From positions 62,001 to 126,000 of the forward strand of contig SKCR01018447.1 of NCBI GenBank assembly GCA_019454045.1: a stretch of DNA of 64,000 nt, given 5' to 3'. This document shows positions 1 through 11,700 of this stretch, piece by piece. The notes under the pieces are model-generated. The model had not been told where the DNA came from, did not search any database, and worked only from the letters and a program-made list of their open reading frames with translations. Source of the stretch: Zanthoxylum bungeanum. Lineage: Eukaryota; Streptophyta; Magnoliopsida; Sapindales; Rutaceae. Made by a program: the position numbers and the translations under genes. Numbering within the stretch: the stretch's first letter is position 1; each line of letters begins with the position of its first letter.

Positions 1-206
1 TTTTTCTTTCTTTATTTTAATTAGAGTTCTTATGATAAGTTAGCATGTTTAGGTTTATATTCTTTGCATGTTTTATGAGTTTTATGCTTAGAATATATAG
101 TAACATGCCTAGGCTTGTAGAATAATCAAAACAAATGGGTCTTGGGCAAAGGGAAAGCGGCATCATAATTTTTTTTTCCGCTGTGCACTCGCGGCCGCTT
201 CCCAAC
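1..206. other. Unassigned flank of truncated LTR
   Basis: AT-rich sequence with no coding potential that I recognise. The gypsy LTR that follows should extend about 290 bp to the left of the window, but its match to the other LTR stops near position 207. This stretch is therefore either an inserted piece or the flank of a truncated LTR. It contains a chance NotI-type octamer near 191. Confidence 0.4.
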
Positions 207-952
207 AGAAACATGACCATTCCTATATGCAAGTTGATAAAACACAGTCTATGGATTCATCAATCAAAAGATAATAAAGAATAATAAACATCAATTATAT
301 TAAACATTAAAAATTACTTAGGAATCAATAACATAAACATAAGAACTTAAATACAAGAGCTCATCCTTAGCTTTGCCTGGGAGATTAGTTCTCCATGCAG
401 AAGAGAGAAATCGCTTTGATAGATAGGAGAGACGTCATGTCGGCTTGAAGTTGGTCATTCTTCTCTCTTGAAATTGTGTTTGTTGGCTCTTTGATGTGTG
501 TTCTCCCTCTGGTTCTCTCTAATTTTCTCTCCCTCTAGGGTTTAAGACGAGCTTAGGTTTATATAGAGAAGTCATAAAGTCCATATATTTGTAAAACATG
601 TCCAAAGTAAGTTTCTGAGACTCTTTCGCGGCGTCGCGGTGCCAGAAAGCAGGGGCTGCGGTGCCCAACTTACGGGAAGTATGTATAGGAGAGACTTCTA
701 AGGGCGTCGCGGCGCCAGAACTTGGGCGTCGCAGAGCCTGCTGGTTCTTTTAGCCTTTGCCGCTTTTTGCATTTCCACTACTCCTGTATGCATTTGATGC
801 GTCCGTATGGTTCCGAAACACGCGTAATTGCTCCAAATTTCATATTCCATTACTCCTAATAATAAAGCACAAAATAAACTCTAATTAAGATTAAATACAT
901 GATAATTAAGCTGAGTTAGCGATATTCAAAGTACACTTTCATACACTTATCA
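207..952 (-). repeat. 3' LTR of gypsy element E, truncated
   Basis: Read on the minus strand the LTR starts TGATAAGTGTATGAAAG at 952, directly after a purine tract (GGGGGTTG). It matches the interrupted LTR copy at 17745-18343 and 29746-29904 over its length, for example in the stretch covering the words CTCCATGCAGAA and AGAGCTCATCCTTAGC. The match ends at about 207, so the U5 end is missing or replaced. Confidence 0.75.
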
Positions 953-2290
953 CAACCCCCAAGCAGCTTATTGCTAGTCTCTAGCAATTCAAGGGCAAGA
1001 ATAAAATAAGAACTAAATAAATAAATAAAAACTATCTAAGCCACTTTCGTAGGTATCACGATTGCATTTAGCATATGCAACAAGCCTTTAAACCCCTAGG
1101 TGTCTCTAGTGGACGAGTTATAATCTCGTGAGGGTTTACAGCGACGACACCCACAAACGTCATTCAAAGCATTCAAGCAAAATTAACAAAATGAAATAGT
1201 CCCAATAGTAACATATATTACTGTCCTCAAAGAATGCCTAGCAATGAAATCAAAAATATTCAAAGTATTCAATGCAACTCAAATCTAAGTCCTTGAATAA
1301 GTCATCTAAGCCAGACTCACAATGTGTGTGTGAAGGTTCATTCATAGCTTGATTCTTAGGTAAGCCAACTGAATGATTTCGTTTAAAAATTGTGATCTGA
1401 TGGGTCAAACCAACCTAGATACCTCAATTATGCTCTGTAATTGCCTTTCTGTGTTCAGTATGATATGATCTTTTTTTATCTCTTTTTTTGTCTTTTTCTT
1501 TTCAACTTTTTTTTTTCTTTTCTTTCTTCTTCTTCTTCCCTTTTTTCAACACACCTACCCTTTAAGGTATCATTTCTCCCCATGTTGGTCCTAACACTCG
1601 CTCATTGGTAGCTTCACGCTTATCGGTTATAGATGGTTTAATTTCTTTCTTTCGAAACTTTCTCTTTTTATTTTTAACCCTACCAAACATCATAACACTA
1701 GCAAATCAGGATAGACATCTAAGCAAACGGTCATTCATCGACATGCAATTTCTTCAACTATTCACTTTGCCAGCTACCTAGGTTTTCACTGCTAAAAACC
1801 TATAATTAAGTGGTTTCGAGTCTAACCTAGATCAATTACTCAAGGCATCAAATAAAAGCACATTAAAGAACTTATCGTTTCTAAGGTTTCACTCTAAAAC
1901 AAACAATATCATCATTGGACTTATGCTTACTATTAAGGACTGAAATCAAACAAACAAAACAATTTTTTTATAACAGAATCATCATGCACATGCATACACC
2001 CCCACACTTAAAACATGCATTGTCCTCAATGTAAGATAAATATAAAGAAAAAGGATTAAGGAACAACACTACCAGGTATAGATTTGATCAGGCTCCTACT
2101 GGTAAGATTTTGGTTGTGTGAGCTGTGTAGGTTTTACTAAGATCTATATAAAATCTCATGCAAACAATAAACATGCAATTAGCACACAATAAAATAAAAC
2201 TAAATTAAAGAAAATAAAATAAATAAAATTAAAGTAATGCAGATGCTAGAGTTGCCTCCCCGCTAGCGATAAGTTTAACGTCTTCAGCCA
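953..2290 (-). other. Non-coding 3' internal region of gypsy E
   Basis: Between the protease remnant and the polypurine tract (953-961) I see no reverse transcriptase, RNase H or integrase, which should lie here on the minus strand. There are pyrimidine-rich runs (about 1480-1560) and many stops. The minus-strand words GTCTGGCTGAAGACGTTAA and GGGAGGCAAC near 2240-2300 resemble the sequence that follows the end of pol in plant Tat/Athila-type elements, as I remember those families. That suggests the pol genes were deleted as a block. Confidence 0.5.
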
Positions 2291-2559
2291 GACGTAACCA
2301 CCCAAGTTGTCATGGTGGCTTCCATATAGCGAACTGATTAAGACATGAGAATGAATTTTTGTCCAGCTGCAGCATTTTATCCATTGACCCCCCAGGGTCT
2401 GGTGATTGTTGAAATTTGAGACTGTATATATGGAAAAATTGGTCCCACCTCCTTTTTAACTTCCCAAGTATCATCCTCAAGTGAGCACTAACTCTTTTTT
2501 TTTCTCTTTTTATGGGTCTTTGGGATCAAGTCCAGTTTGGGAGGGTTATATTTATGTTG

Positions 2560-3010
2560 TGCAGAGGCTATCTCCGGTAAGACTGTGTCTAGCATGTATG
2601 TGTAGTGGCACTCGTCATCTTCTCGTGGTTGTTACTCAACATGGAAGATATTCACTTTCAATGTCATGTTTCTAAATGTCAACTTCATGAGACCGTTCCT
2701 ACAATTGATAAGAGCATTAGCTGTAGCAAGAAAAAGTCTACCTAAGATGAGTGGAATTTTTGACTCAATGTCAACCACAAATTGCGTATCTAAAATCTAA
2801 AAATCAATAGGGTAGTAGAATTTATCAATTTGAAGTAAACCATCATCAACTACTCCCCGCGGTGTTCTGATAGAACGGTCAGCTAACTGTAAAACCATTG
2901 ATGTAGGCTTAATCTCTCCAAGCCCTAGCTGCATATAAATAGAATATGGCATGAGATTAACACTAGCACATAAATCTAATAACGCTTGACCAAACTCATA
3001 TGTGGCAATG
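2560..3010 (-). pseudogene. Retropepsin (aspartic protease) remnant of gypsy E
   Basis: Minus-strand translation shows the retropepsin active-site stretch ALLDLCASVNLMP (about 2950-2990). Plant Ty3/gypsy proteases usually have D-L-G-A or D-T/S-G-A here, so the glycine is replaced by cysteine. About 70 codons later comes IPLILGRLFLATANALI, the conserved ILG block near the C-terminus of the fold. In-frame stops interrupt it (one near 2800, one near 2640). The enzyme would cut the Gag-Pol polyprotein in the virus-like particle. It lies downstream of gag, as expected, but no pol follows. It is a pseudogene; family assignment rests on the two motifs. Confidence 0.75.
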
Positions 3011-3270
3011 TGGCAAGTGATAGTGGGACATCCTGGATCTTTTTACTTTGGTGGAGTCCTCTGTTCAATTACTGCACTTGCTTGTTCTGCTAAGAATGCA
3101 GTCTTCTTCACATGATGCTTTCTTTTCATGGTGCATAGATCTTTCAAAACCTTCGCATATGTAGGAACTTGTTTGATCACATGTAACAAAGGAAGGTTAA
3201 TTTTTACTTGCTTTAGATGTTTTAGGATCTCACCATTTGGGTCTGGAGCTCTCGCTCTGGGCCTAAGAGC

Positions 3271-4844
3271 TTAAGGGAAAGGTACTCTAACTGGGATATG
3301 TGGCACTTGTTCTTCTTGGGGAGTATTTGCATTACTATCCTTAGTGGCACCTATAGTGTTGGAGGTGTTCTGCATCCCTACCTCTTTACCACTCCTAGTG
3401 ATTATGGCATTAACACTTTTTATATTGGATGCCTCATGATCAGCTTGTGCCATATGTTACCCTTGTGGATTTGGTTGAGCTTGAGATGGGAATTTTACTT
3501 GTTCTTGCACACTCAAGACATTAGTCAACTTAGAGACTTGACTCTTGATCTTCTTATTGTCCTCAACAACCTGAGCTATCAATGACTCAAACTTTTGATT
3601 GGTTTTGCTATGGGCCTCTATAAATGCATGTACATTGTCCTCTAAATAATTCCTAGGAATGATAGGTGTGTGATACTGGGGAGAAATGTAACCTTTGGGT
3701 TGTGATGTCTGGGTAGGCTGATAAGACTCCTGTTTCCAACTAAGATTGGGATGGTTCCTCCAATTAGGGTTATAAGAGTTTGAATAAGGTGTATACGGCT
3801 TCTTGTACACCCTAAGGCATTGCACTGTTCCTCATACATTCCCATCATCTCACCATATATATGACACTCTTATGCGAAATGGTCAGTCCCCTTACATATA
3901 AAACATACCTTTTGAGGCTCTAACTGAGCTACCGCATGCATGGTTTTTCCATCTTTGGCTCGTAAGGCTCATAACTCCTTAGTCAATAGCTCAACATGTG
4001 TTCTAAGACTATCCTCTTCCCTAAAGTGGTGCATGCCTCCGCTAGAAGGAGTGAGACGTGTCCTTTTAGTGCTATCCATGGAATTAGGTCCAGTCCATGT
4101 GTGAGATTTCTCAGCTAGGTCATTTAAGTACTCTAATGCCTCATCAGGGTTCTTTCAGATGAAATCACTATTGCACATTGTCTCAACGAATTGGCGCTCT
4201 TTAGGGGTTAGACCGTCATAAAAATAGCTCACTAAACGCCAACTCTCATATCCGTGGTGAGGACAACTAGCTAACATCTCTTTAAACCTCTCCCAAGTTT
4301 GATAAAGGGTTTCGCTGTCTTTCTGGGAAAAGGTAGAGATTTATCTTTTCAGGGCATTCGTTTTATGGTATGGGAAATATTTGTTAAAGAATGCACGTGT
4401 CATCTCGCCCCATGATCCTATTAACTGAGGTCTCAAAGAATACAACCAGCTTTTAGCTCTATCCTTAAGGACAAATGGGAAGAACTTAAGTCTAATTATG
4501 TCAGTAGTCCCAAACCGGTCATGGAAGGTTGCTACAAACTCTCTAATGTGCATATACAGGTTCTCGTTCTCCAAACCATGAAAGGTTGGGAGATACTGTA
4601 TCATTCCAGGTTTAAAGTCTATATGTGGTCTATTATGAGGAAACACTATGCATGATGGTGTAGCTGTGCGAGTGGGATGGAGGTACTCTTCAAGAGTCCT
4701 AATGGGTGGTCTCTCGTACTCACTCATGTTGTGTGTGCTAGATCTAGGTGGTGTAGCAAAAAGGTTTTCAAATAGAATTTCTGAATCTGAATCTTCCTCT
4801 TCAATTCTAACAAACCTACCAAACTGATCCATAAGTCTAGGCAT
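3271..4844 (-). pseudogene. Gypsy E gag remnant (capsid and CCHC knuckle)
   Basis: The reading frame starts best at the methionine at 4844 (MPRLMDQFGRFVRIEEEDSD) rather than at an upstream hydrophobic run. It continues through the capsid-type retrotransposon Gag domain (IREFVATFHDRFG..., DRAKSWLYSL, MTRAFFNKYF, then ETLYQTWERFKEML, FYDGLT). It ends with a zinc knuckle CFICKGTDHFA-stop-EC at about 3860-3905, spacing C-x2-C-x4-H-x4-C. Gag would coat the RNA in cytoplasmic particles. Stop codons occur at about 4340, about 4160 and inside the knuckle, and there is at least one frame change, so no full product can be made. The order gag then protease then nothing marks a gag-pro-only element. Confidence 0.8.
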
Positions 4845-5022
4845 GCACTCAAACACAAAGAAAATAAGAACTCGAAAATAGAAGAATAAACTAAAAATCA
4901 AAATCTAAACTAAAACTAAAATTGAAATTAAACAAATAAATAATAACTAAAAAGTAAAATGGAACAAAGTTACCGCTATGCTGTTGACTAAGCAAACCTG
5001 CTCTTGTTGATTGTAAATCGTC

Positions 5023-5040
5023 TCCCCGGCAAAGACGCCA
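5023..5040 (-). other. Primer binding site of gypsy E (tRNA-Asp type)
   Basis: The minus strand reads TGGCGTCTTTGCCGGGGA five bases inside the LTR edge at 5046. It fits the 3' end of plant tRNA-Asp with two mismatches. This fixes the element on the minus strand and marks 5046 as the LTR boundary. Confidence 0.8.
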
Positions 5041-5045
5041 AAATT

Positions 5046-5455
5046 TGATTATGCCCAAAAAGTACTTGCGACTATTGCAATATAGTTGGGATGTCGATTC
5101 CTCAGAGAGATGGTCACAAGAGATTGATTCACTTAATGAAAACGTTAGCAGTAACTTAATGAGAATAAATAGATTGAATTGGTGATTTAAAGTGAAGATT
5201 AATAGAAAAACCTAAAGGTTATCAATAGATAAAAGCATCAAAGCGTCGGGAATCCCTCTTGTATCGAATTCCTATATTCATTTATTGATTCCTGTTATTA
5301 CTCAATTGAACGTTTCACATCCCAAACCAAAAATCGGAAAATATTTAATTCAAAACACATAAAATTCTAAGGTAATCGATGAATCATCTTCTCTATGTTA
5401 ACAACACACAAAGTTATCGTTATGACCTATCTAACGTTGACAATATAACCTCAGG
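5046..5455 (-). repeat. 5' LTR of gypsy E, first piece
   Basis: It begins TGATTATGCCCAAAAAG at 5046, next to the primer binding site. It is cut by the hAT element after the 8-bp target site at 5448-5455. The same LTR resumes at 17671 and again at 29746. Confidence 0.75.
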
Positions 5456-5745
5456 TAGACCCGGCCACTATTCCGGAACCGAACCGGTTGGAACCGGACA
5501 GTTCCGGTTCTAACCGAAATCGTGGCCCACCGGTTCGGTTGGGGTTCCACCCCAACTCGAACCGGTCCAAACCGTTGGAACCGTAAGGTTCTAGCGGTTC
5601 CAACCGGAACTGTTTCGGTTCTGGTTGGAACCGTAGGGTTCCTGTTGGAACCGAACCGTAAAGTTCCAGCGGTTCCACGGTTCCAACCAGAACCGTTTCG
5701 GTTCCGGTTGGAACCGTAGGGTTCCAATAGGAACCCTACTTTCCC
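5456..5745 (+). repeat. Left TIR and subterminal GGTTCC array of hAT
   Basis: After the 11-bp terminal repeat there are about 280 bp of closely packed GGTTCC, GGAACC and CCGGTT words on both strands. Chance open frames rich in P, T, R and G in this stretch are by-products of the repeat, not genes. Confidence 0.8.
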
Positions 5746-6032
5746 CAACGGCTCCCTGCCCTAATGCAAAAAAAAAAGCCGTTAAGGCTAAAAATATATA
5801 TATATAATAAATTCCTAATATATCCCTAATAACGGTAATAAAACGGTTTTATTTAGGGCATTTTTGGTATCAAAAAAATTCTAAAATTCTATAAATATGA
5901 TTCATTTTTCATTATTTCAACACACCAATTTCTCAACTCTCTCAATTTCTAGAATTCTCTTATTCTCAATCTCAATTAGTTATTATCATTCTCAATTTTC
6001 TTATTCTTCTTACTTATTTCTTTAAGAAAAAA

Positions 6033-7420
6033 ATGGCAAGCTCATCTGAGAACATAATATCAAATATGCCAACCCAAGAGAGCGGCCCTAGTGTCCGTGC
6101 ATAATCACGGAGAAGAGAAGTTAAGGCTCGTTCCTCAGATGTTTTCGAAATTCATTTTCATTTAGACCGCCAAGACGATGATACTTCAAGAGCAAATTGC
6201 AACCATTGTGGGGTTTCCTACAAATTTTCTGGTGGATACGGCAATATGATCAAGCACTTGGAAAGACATCATGCGGTTGAACTTGGAAATTATACGACGC
6301 AAACTCAAATGGCCAGGTACGCACATCTAGTAGAGGTACGAGTGCTGTAGATTTATTTAATATTCTGATGCAAAAAATATAGAAGAATTTGCGAAATTAA
6401 CTTGTATGGCACATCTTTCTTTAAGCTTTGGTGAAAAACTTCATTTTACTAATTACGTGCATAATGCTTTAAATCCTGCTGCATGTAGAATGACTCGAAA
6501 CACAACAAAACGTCATATTTTTAAATTATACAAAGATGGTAAAATTATTTTAAATGAAATATTTTAAGAGATTAAAGGTCGTATTTCTATATATTCTGAT
6601 ATTTGGAGTGACCATTGGCAAACACACTCATACATGGGTGTGACTTGTCATTGGATTGATGCATCATTTACCATGCAAAAAAGACTTATTACATTTAGAG
6701 TTTTTGATGACCAACATACTGCACAAAATATATATAGAATGATGAAGGTAATTTTTGATGAATATGGTTTAGTAGATGAAATTTTAACAATTGGATTTGA
6801 TAATGCATCTACAAATACTGAATCCATTAATGATTTAAAAGAAATATGTCAACCTAATTTAGGGGGTCGGTTTTTTCATATTCGTTGCACATGTCATGTC
6901 CTTAACTTATGTGTTCAAGATGGTATGAAATTATTATCATCTTTCATTGATCCTATTAATACGGCACTTAATTGTATTTGGTCATATTCTCAAGTTAGAA
7001 GAGAATGGGCCAAGTTTTGTAAAATAAATGGTAATAAACCGATTAAATTTTCAAGAGATGTTCCAACACGTTGGAATTCAACTTATTTTCTTTTATGTCA
7101 AGCATTACAATACAAAGATACATTATGTAGTTTTTTTTCCTCAACATGTTCAAAATATCACACTTTTTCCTAGTCAATGGGATATTTGTGAAAACGTTTT
7201 AGATATTTTAAAAGTTTTTAATGATGCTACTTTAATTTTTAGTGGTGTTTATTATCCTACGGCACATTTATTTCTTCTTGAAAATTTGAATATTGTTCGT
7301 ACTCTGGATGAACATGTTGAAAGTAATGATCCTAATGATTTTGTTTTGTTTGAAGCCATTACTGCTATGAAGGTAAAATGGTTGAATTATTTTAGAGAAA
7401 TTCATTTACTTTATCTTATT
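6033..7420 (+). pseudogene. hAT transposase, 5' part (BED finger and catalytic core)
   Basis: The start at 6033 (MASSSENIISNMPTQESG) follows a short A-rich leader. Codon 24 is a TAA stop (6102-6104). In the same frame comes a BED zinc finger, C56-x2-C59 ... H75-x3-H79 (CNHCGVSYKF, KHLERHH). From about 6590 the RNase-H-like catalytic core appears: SDIWSDHWQTHSYMGV with the first aspartate, then GFDNASTN with the second, then RCTCHVLNL, and PTRWNST. A second stop lies near 6567 and a frame change near 7170. The protein would bind the element ends and cut and join DNA in the nucleus. The type resembles plant BED-hAT (RICESLEEPER-like) proteins. The gene stops at 7420 because copia A is inserted in an alanine pair; it resumes at 16657. 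Confidence 0.85.
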
Positions 7421-7425
7421 GCTGC

Positions 7426-8792
7426 TGTTGGTCTTTGCAAAGGTCCCACGATCATTAAACAAGAATAAAACAAGTGCGAATACAAATCAACGAAGTTGCG
7501 GAATACTTACATCGATCGGTTGAGCGACGCGGGAGGCAACAAAACTCAAATTCTGCTCACTGGTTGGTCACGACAGTGACTGATTTCTGCTCCTCCATTT
7601 TCGGCTTCAATCATCTTCATCAAGCTCCAAGCTTTGTGATTTGATTCCAAGCTCATGGGTGGACTTCCCTATCACTTTCGCATGTCTCTCAGAGTGCTAG
7701 CTCTTGAGAAATTTGCCACAAATTTCCCACACTTTGCTTCCCTTGCTCGCGGTTTCTGCCAAGCAAAACCAGTGAAAAAAATGGCATGTTGGCCGAATGA
7801 AAGAGATGAAGATTTTGGCTCCCAAAATAGTGAACCAAGAGAGAGAGAGATGGATGTGTATTTGCTTATTTGATTTCCAAAATCAATAATAAACTTATAC
7901 CAAAAATTGTGTAAAAGCTTTCCAAAAGTCAACACACAAATTTTGGCTCCAAAAAGCATTAAATTCTTTCCATCAACTCACATCAATCAATCAATCAATT
8001 GTCACATCACTCAAAGTGACATGTGATTTGACGCTTGATGTGACTAATTATTTGACGCTTGATTTGACTAGTCTCTATAATCGGATAAACATGACCTTGT
8101 CATTTTATCCCGGTGACTACAGTACATAAGAGTACTAGTACCGTATCCTACGTGACCATCATCTCCATATGACTGATGTGATACTTCCGTCTTGACATCA
8201 CACCTAACACACTACGATTCTCGATATACCCAGAAGAGGCGTACACAGAAACCGGTTAAAGCCCTGGACGACCAAAACCAAAGTATATTGATTGTCGCAA
8301 GTATTAGCGGTGCAAGTCTCAGGTTAAGACCAAATACACCTACCCTGATTTCGGACTTCCATAGACACATAGTCATACTACCAATGGAATTCCGAGGGGG
8401 TCTATCCAGAGCAAAGCTGTTTCCCGTACCATCGGTAAAACATAACCTCCTATTACACTTGCATGAGTATCCTATACCCATATATATGAGAACTATGCCG
8501 TTGTGCCCTCACAACGCGCACAAGTGCAATACTAGTCTTTTACGTATTTATCGATGTCCAATCTCGATAATACTCTGACTAGGGATATTTAATGATTTAT
8601 CCTTCGTGGACTGATACTGTCTCATATCATTCTCAATCCAGGAACAAATCATAGGGACCTCCTATCATTTATATATCTCGGTGATCTAATCACAAATGAT
8701 AAGAGTGCAATCTCTTTTGTTCCATAGTTAATTTGTACAACAACACCATGATCTGTACAAATAGTGACGCTATGGGTCATAATTGTCCAACA
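7426..8792 (-). repeat. 3' LTR of copia A with about 700-bp deletion
   Basis: This copy is 1367 bp against 2077 bp for the partner LTR. The missing part corresponds to about 15232-15940 of the partner; the join is at about 8068 (TTTGACTAGTCTC). The lost stretch is the palindrome-rich part of the LTR. A polypurine tract (AAGTGGGAGAT on the minus strand) adjoins at 8793-8803. Confidence 0.85.
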
Positions 8793-11700
8793 ATCTCCCA
8801 CTTGGCCTATAGCCAGTCACTCGAGTGTCTTACACCCGAACTATGTACGGTTGGCTCAAACTGCTGAGAAATGCTTTCGTCAGCGGATTTGTATGATTAT
8901 CATCTGATACGATTTATTCGATCATCACATCGCCACGATGTATGATCCGAATGAATCAGATGAATAGTCGAAGTATTTATTTGGATCGTTGATAAGACCA
9001 TTAATTCTTTAGCCTATGCTGACGCCTAGCTCAGCTGCTAATAGAATTATATCTAATCTAATTAGATTTGTTATCGACCCAAATGGCTTCTATTGCCGCC
9101 TCAGCTGCAGCAATAACCCGCATTTGTTGTTTATACGGTAACAGTATCTTGCTTGGAAAATTTCCAGCTCACTTTTCCGTTATTCAAACTGTATACTACC
9201 GTTTTATGACTTGTAGTTATTTTATCGATTAGGAAACTTGCTACAATGATCCCAGTCACTTCAAGTTCTTCATCTCCATAGTATAAGACAGCATCCTTAG
9301 TTCTCTAAGATACTAACGGATGTTCTTAACATCAATCCAGTGACTATCACTTGGATTGGCCTGTTTGTGAATCCATATGCTCAAAGCGTATGAGACACCA
9401 GGTCGCGTACATTTTTCAATGCACAAGTTATAGGAGAGTTTTCTCGAAAGCCTAGCTTTCACCGATTATTTTTATGGGAATATCATTTCCAAGAAATGAC
9501 ATATTATCATTATTTTATGGGACATTATTGTCAGTGCGCTCCCACTAACCCTTTTATATACACAACAATCATTTCGTTTTGAATTAAATCATAAACCATT
9601 ATGATTACATCAAAACGATAATTCCAAGAACCTAATGCTTTCTTCAATCCAATCATGGATAGAATAACCCGAAAACCTTGTTTGCTAGTTTTAGTACGAC
9701 AAAACCGACAGGTGTTATAAACATCCTCCTAAAGGTTTCCTTTCCAGGAAAGCGATTTTCCCGTTCAGATGACATATTTCATACATGAAACATGCAGCTT
9801 CAGCAAGTATTATCCAAATGGATTTACCGTGGCAATAGGTAAAAGGTTTCATCGTAATCGACACAATGTTGATAACGATACTTTCCGTTAAAAGCCTAGC
9901 TTTATTCGTTGGTATGTTGCCATCCATGTACGTCTTCCTTGAAGACTTAATATAATACCAATATGCACAATGCCTTGCGGTACAACAACTAGTGTCCAAA
10001 CATAGTTGATATACATGGAATCCATTTCGGTTTTATGGCACTTTGCCATGATAGGGAGTTGATACCTTATATCACTTCCTCATACGTAGTCAGTTGGTAT
10101 TCCTCAATAAGATATACATCTTTATGAGGTGAGATCAGAAACCCATACCCCAGGTTGTTTTCTGACTCTCTCCGACATATGCGGTTCTTGTGTATTCGAA
10201 GATTAATGGCAATAGTTTCATCCCTGATGAACTATTTGTGTTCCATTAAGACTCGGTGCCTGGAATATTATTACTCCGATTTTTCATCGAGTTTCACTAC
10301 CCTCCCACTGACCACTGCATATCGGTATTCCTCAAAGGAAAACCGCATGGCGAGCAACAATTATATTGTTCTCTTGTGAGTTGTATAAGTACAATACTTT
10401 GGTATCGCTAGGATAACCTACAATTGGCACTTATCCAATTTGGGTTAGTCTGGTATCATCCAAACGTATGCCTAGCATTCCCAAATTATCAGGAATGTGA
10501 AACCTGGTTTCTTTCCTGTTCATATTTAATATGATATCTGTCAAACAGATTTTTATGGAACCTTATTCTAAGTAAGTTATGCACTGTTAATTCTTATCCG
10601 TTGAAGGAAATGGTAGCTCAGAGCGACTCATGATTAACTTTATCATGTCTAACAAAATAAGGTTACTCAGTTCGGATACACCGTCAAATTGACGTGTTCC
10701 GGGAGGAGTCCTCATTGAAAGAATATTATACTCTTTCAAGTATATTAGAAACTTATTGCTTAAGTATTTTCATTACGGTCTTACCGTGACGATTTAATAC
10801 TTTAGCTGATCTGTTTGTCTACTTCGTGTCAAAACTGTAAAAGTTTCTGATTTGTGTTTCAAAAGAAACACATAACCATTACGCGATGCCACATCCGTAA
10901 AGGTCACGAAATATTCATATCCACCTCTAGCCTAGCTAGATATGGGCCCACTTGCTTCACTATGAACTAGGGCTAACAAATCGATGGCATTTGCACTTTT
11001 ACCGAGTAAAGGTGTTTTAGGCACTTTGCCCAATAAACTAGATTCGTAGACTTTATTTGAATGGGATCAAATCAGTCCTAGTACCCACTCTTCAAAAGTG
11101 CGGATATACGATTCTTGTTTAATTGCGTCCCAGACAACAATGCCACATCAGTTTCTTCTGATCAAATCAGTTTGAGCTGTTTGTTTGTCATGTTATATAT
11201 TTGAGATTTATTTATATTCAAAATATAAATTCTGTTATTTACATCCAATGTGTTTATCTCAATATCATCTTTATATAATGAAACACTTTAGTGTTCTATA
11301 ATATAAAGGTTCACCCGCAGTGGGTTAAACAATGATATATAGATAATGTATCTAGTCAAACTAGTTACATTATATCAGTTTCCTAATTTAAGTACACACA
11401 TGAAGGTTGTTCCTAAGCTTAGGTATCTACAGTTGAAACAGCGACAGTCGTCCCCTTTCCAATTTGCAGATAAATCTCAACTGAAGTCAGTATCCTGCTC
11501 ATAGAAGATTCTGAACATCAGTATGTATTTATGTATCACACTAAGTATTTAAAATCCAATTTTAATACTAGTAGTGAACATAATATGACAAACATATTTG
11601 AAGTCAGAGCCTTGCTCATTCTTCAATTCCTTCATGTATGCTTTGTCCAAACGGCAGTCACGCTTCCACGATCCTGTTTGCCACAATTTAGGCAGACATT

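Noticed and set aside
5431..5748. Overlapping open frames on both strands rich in G, S, N, R and P
   Set aside because: They come from the GGTTCC-type subterminal repeats of the hAT end.
8192..8578. 128-codon frame and its antisense partner
   Set aside because: LTR sequence; the same frames recur broken in the other copia LTRs.
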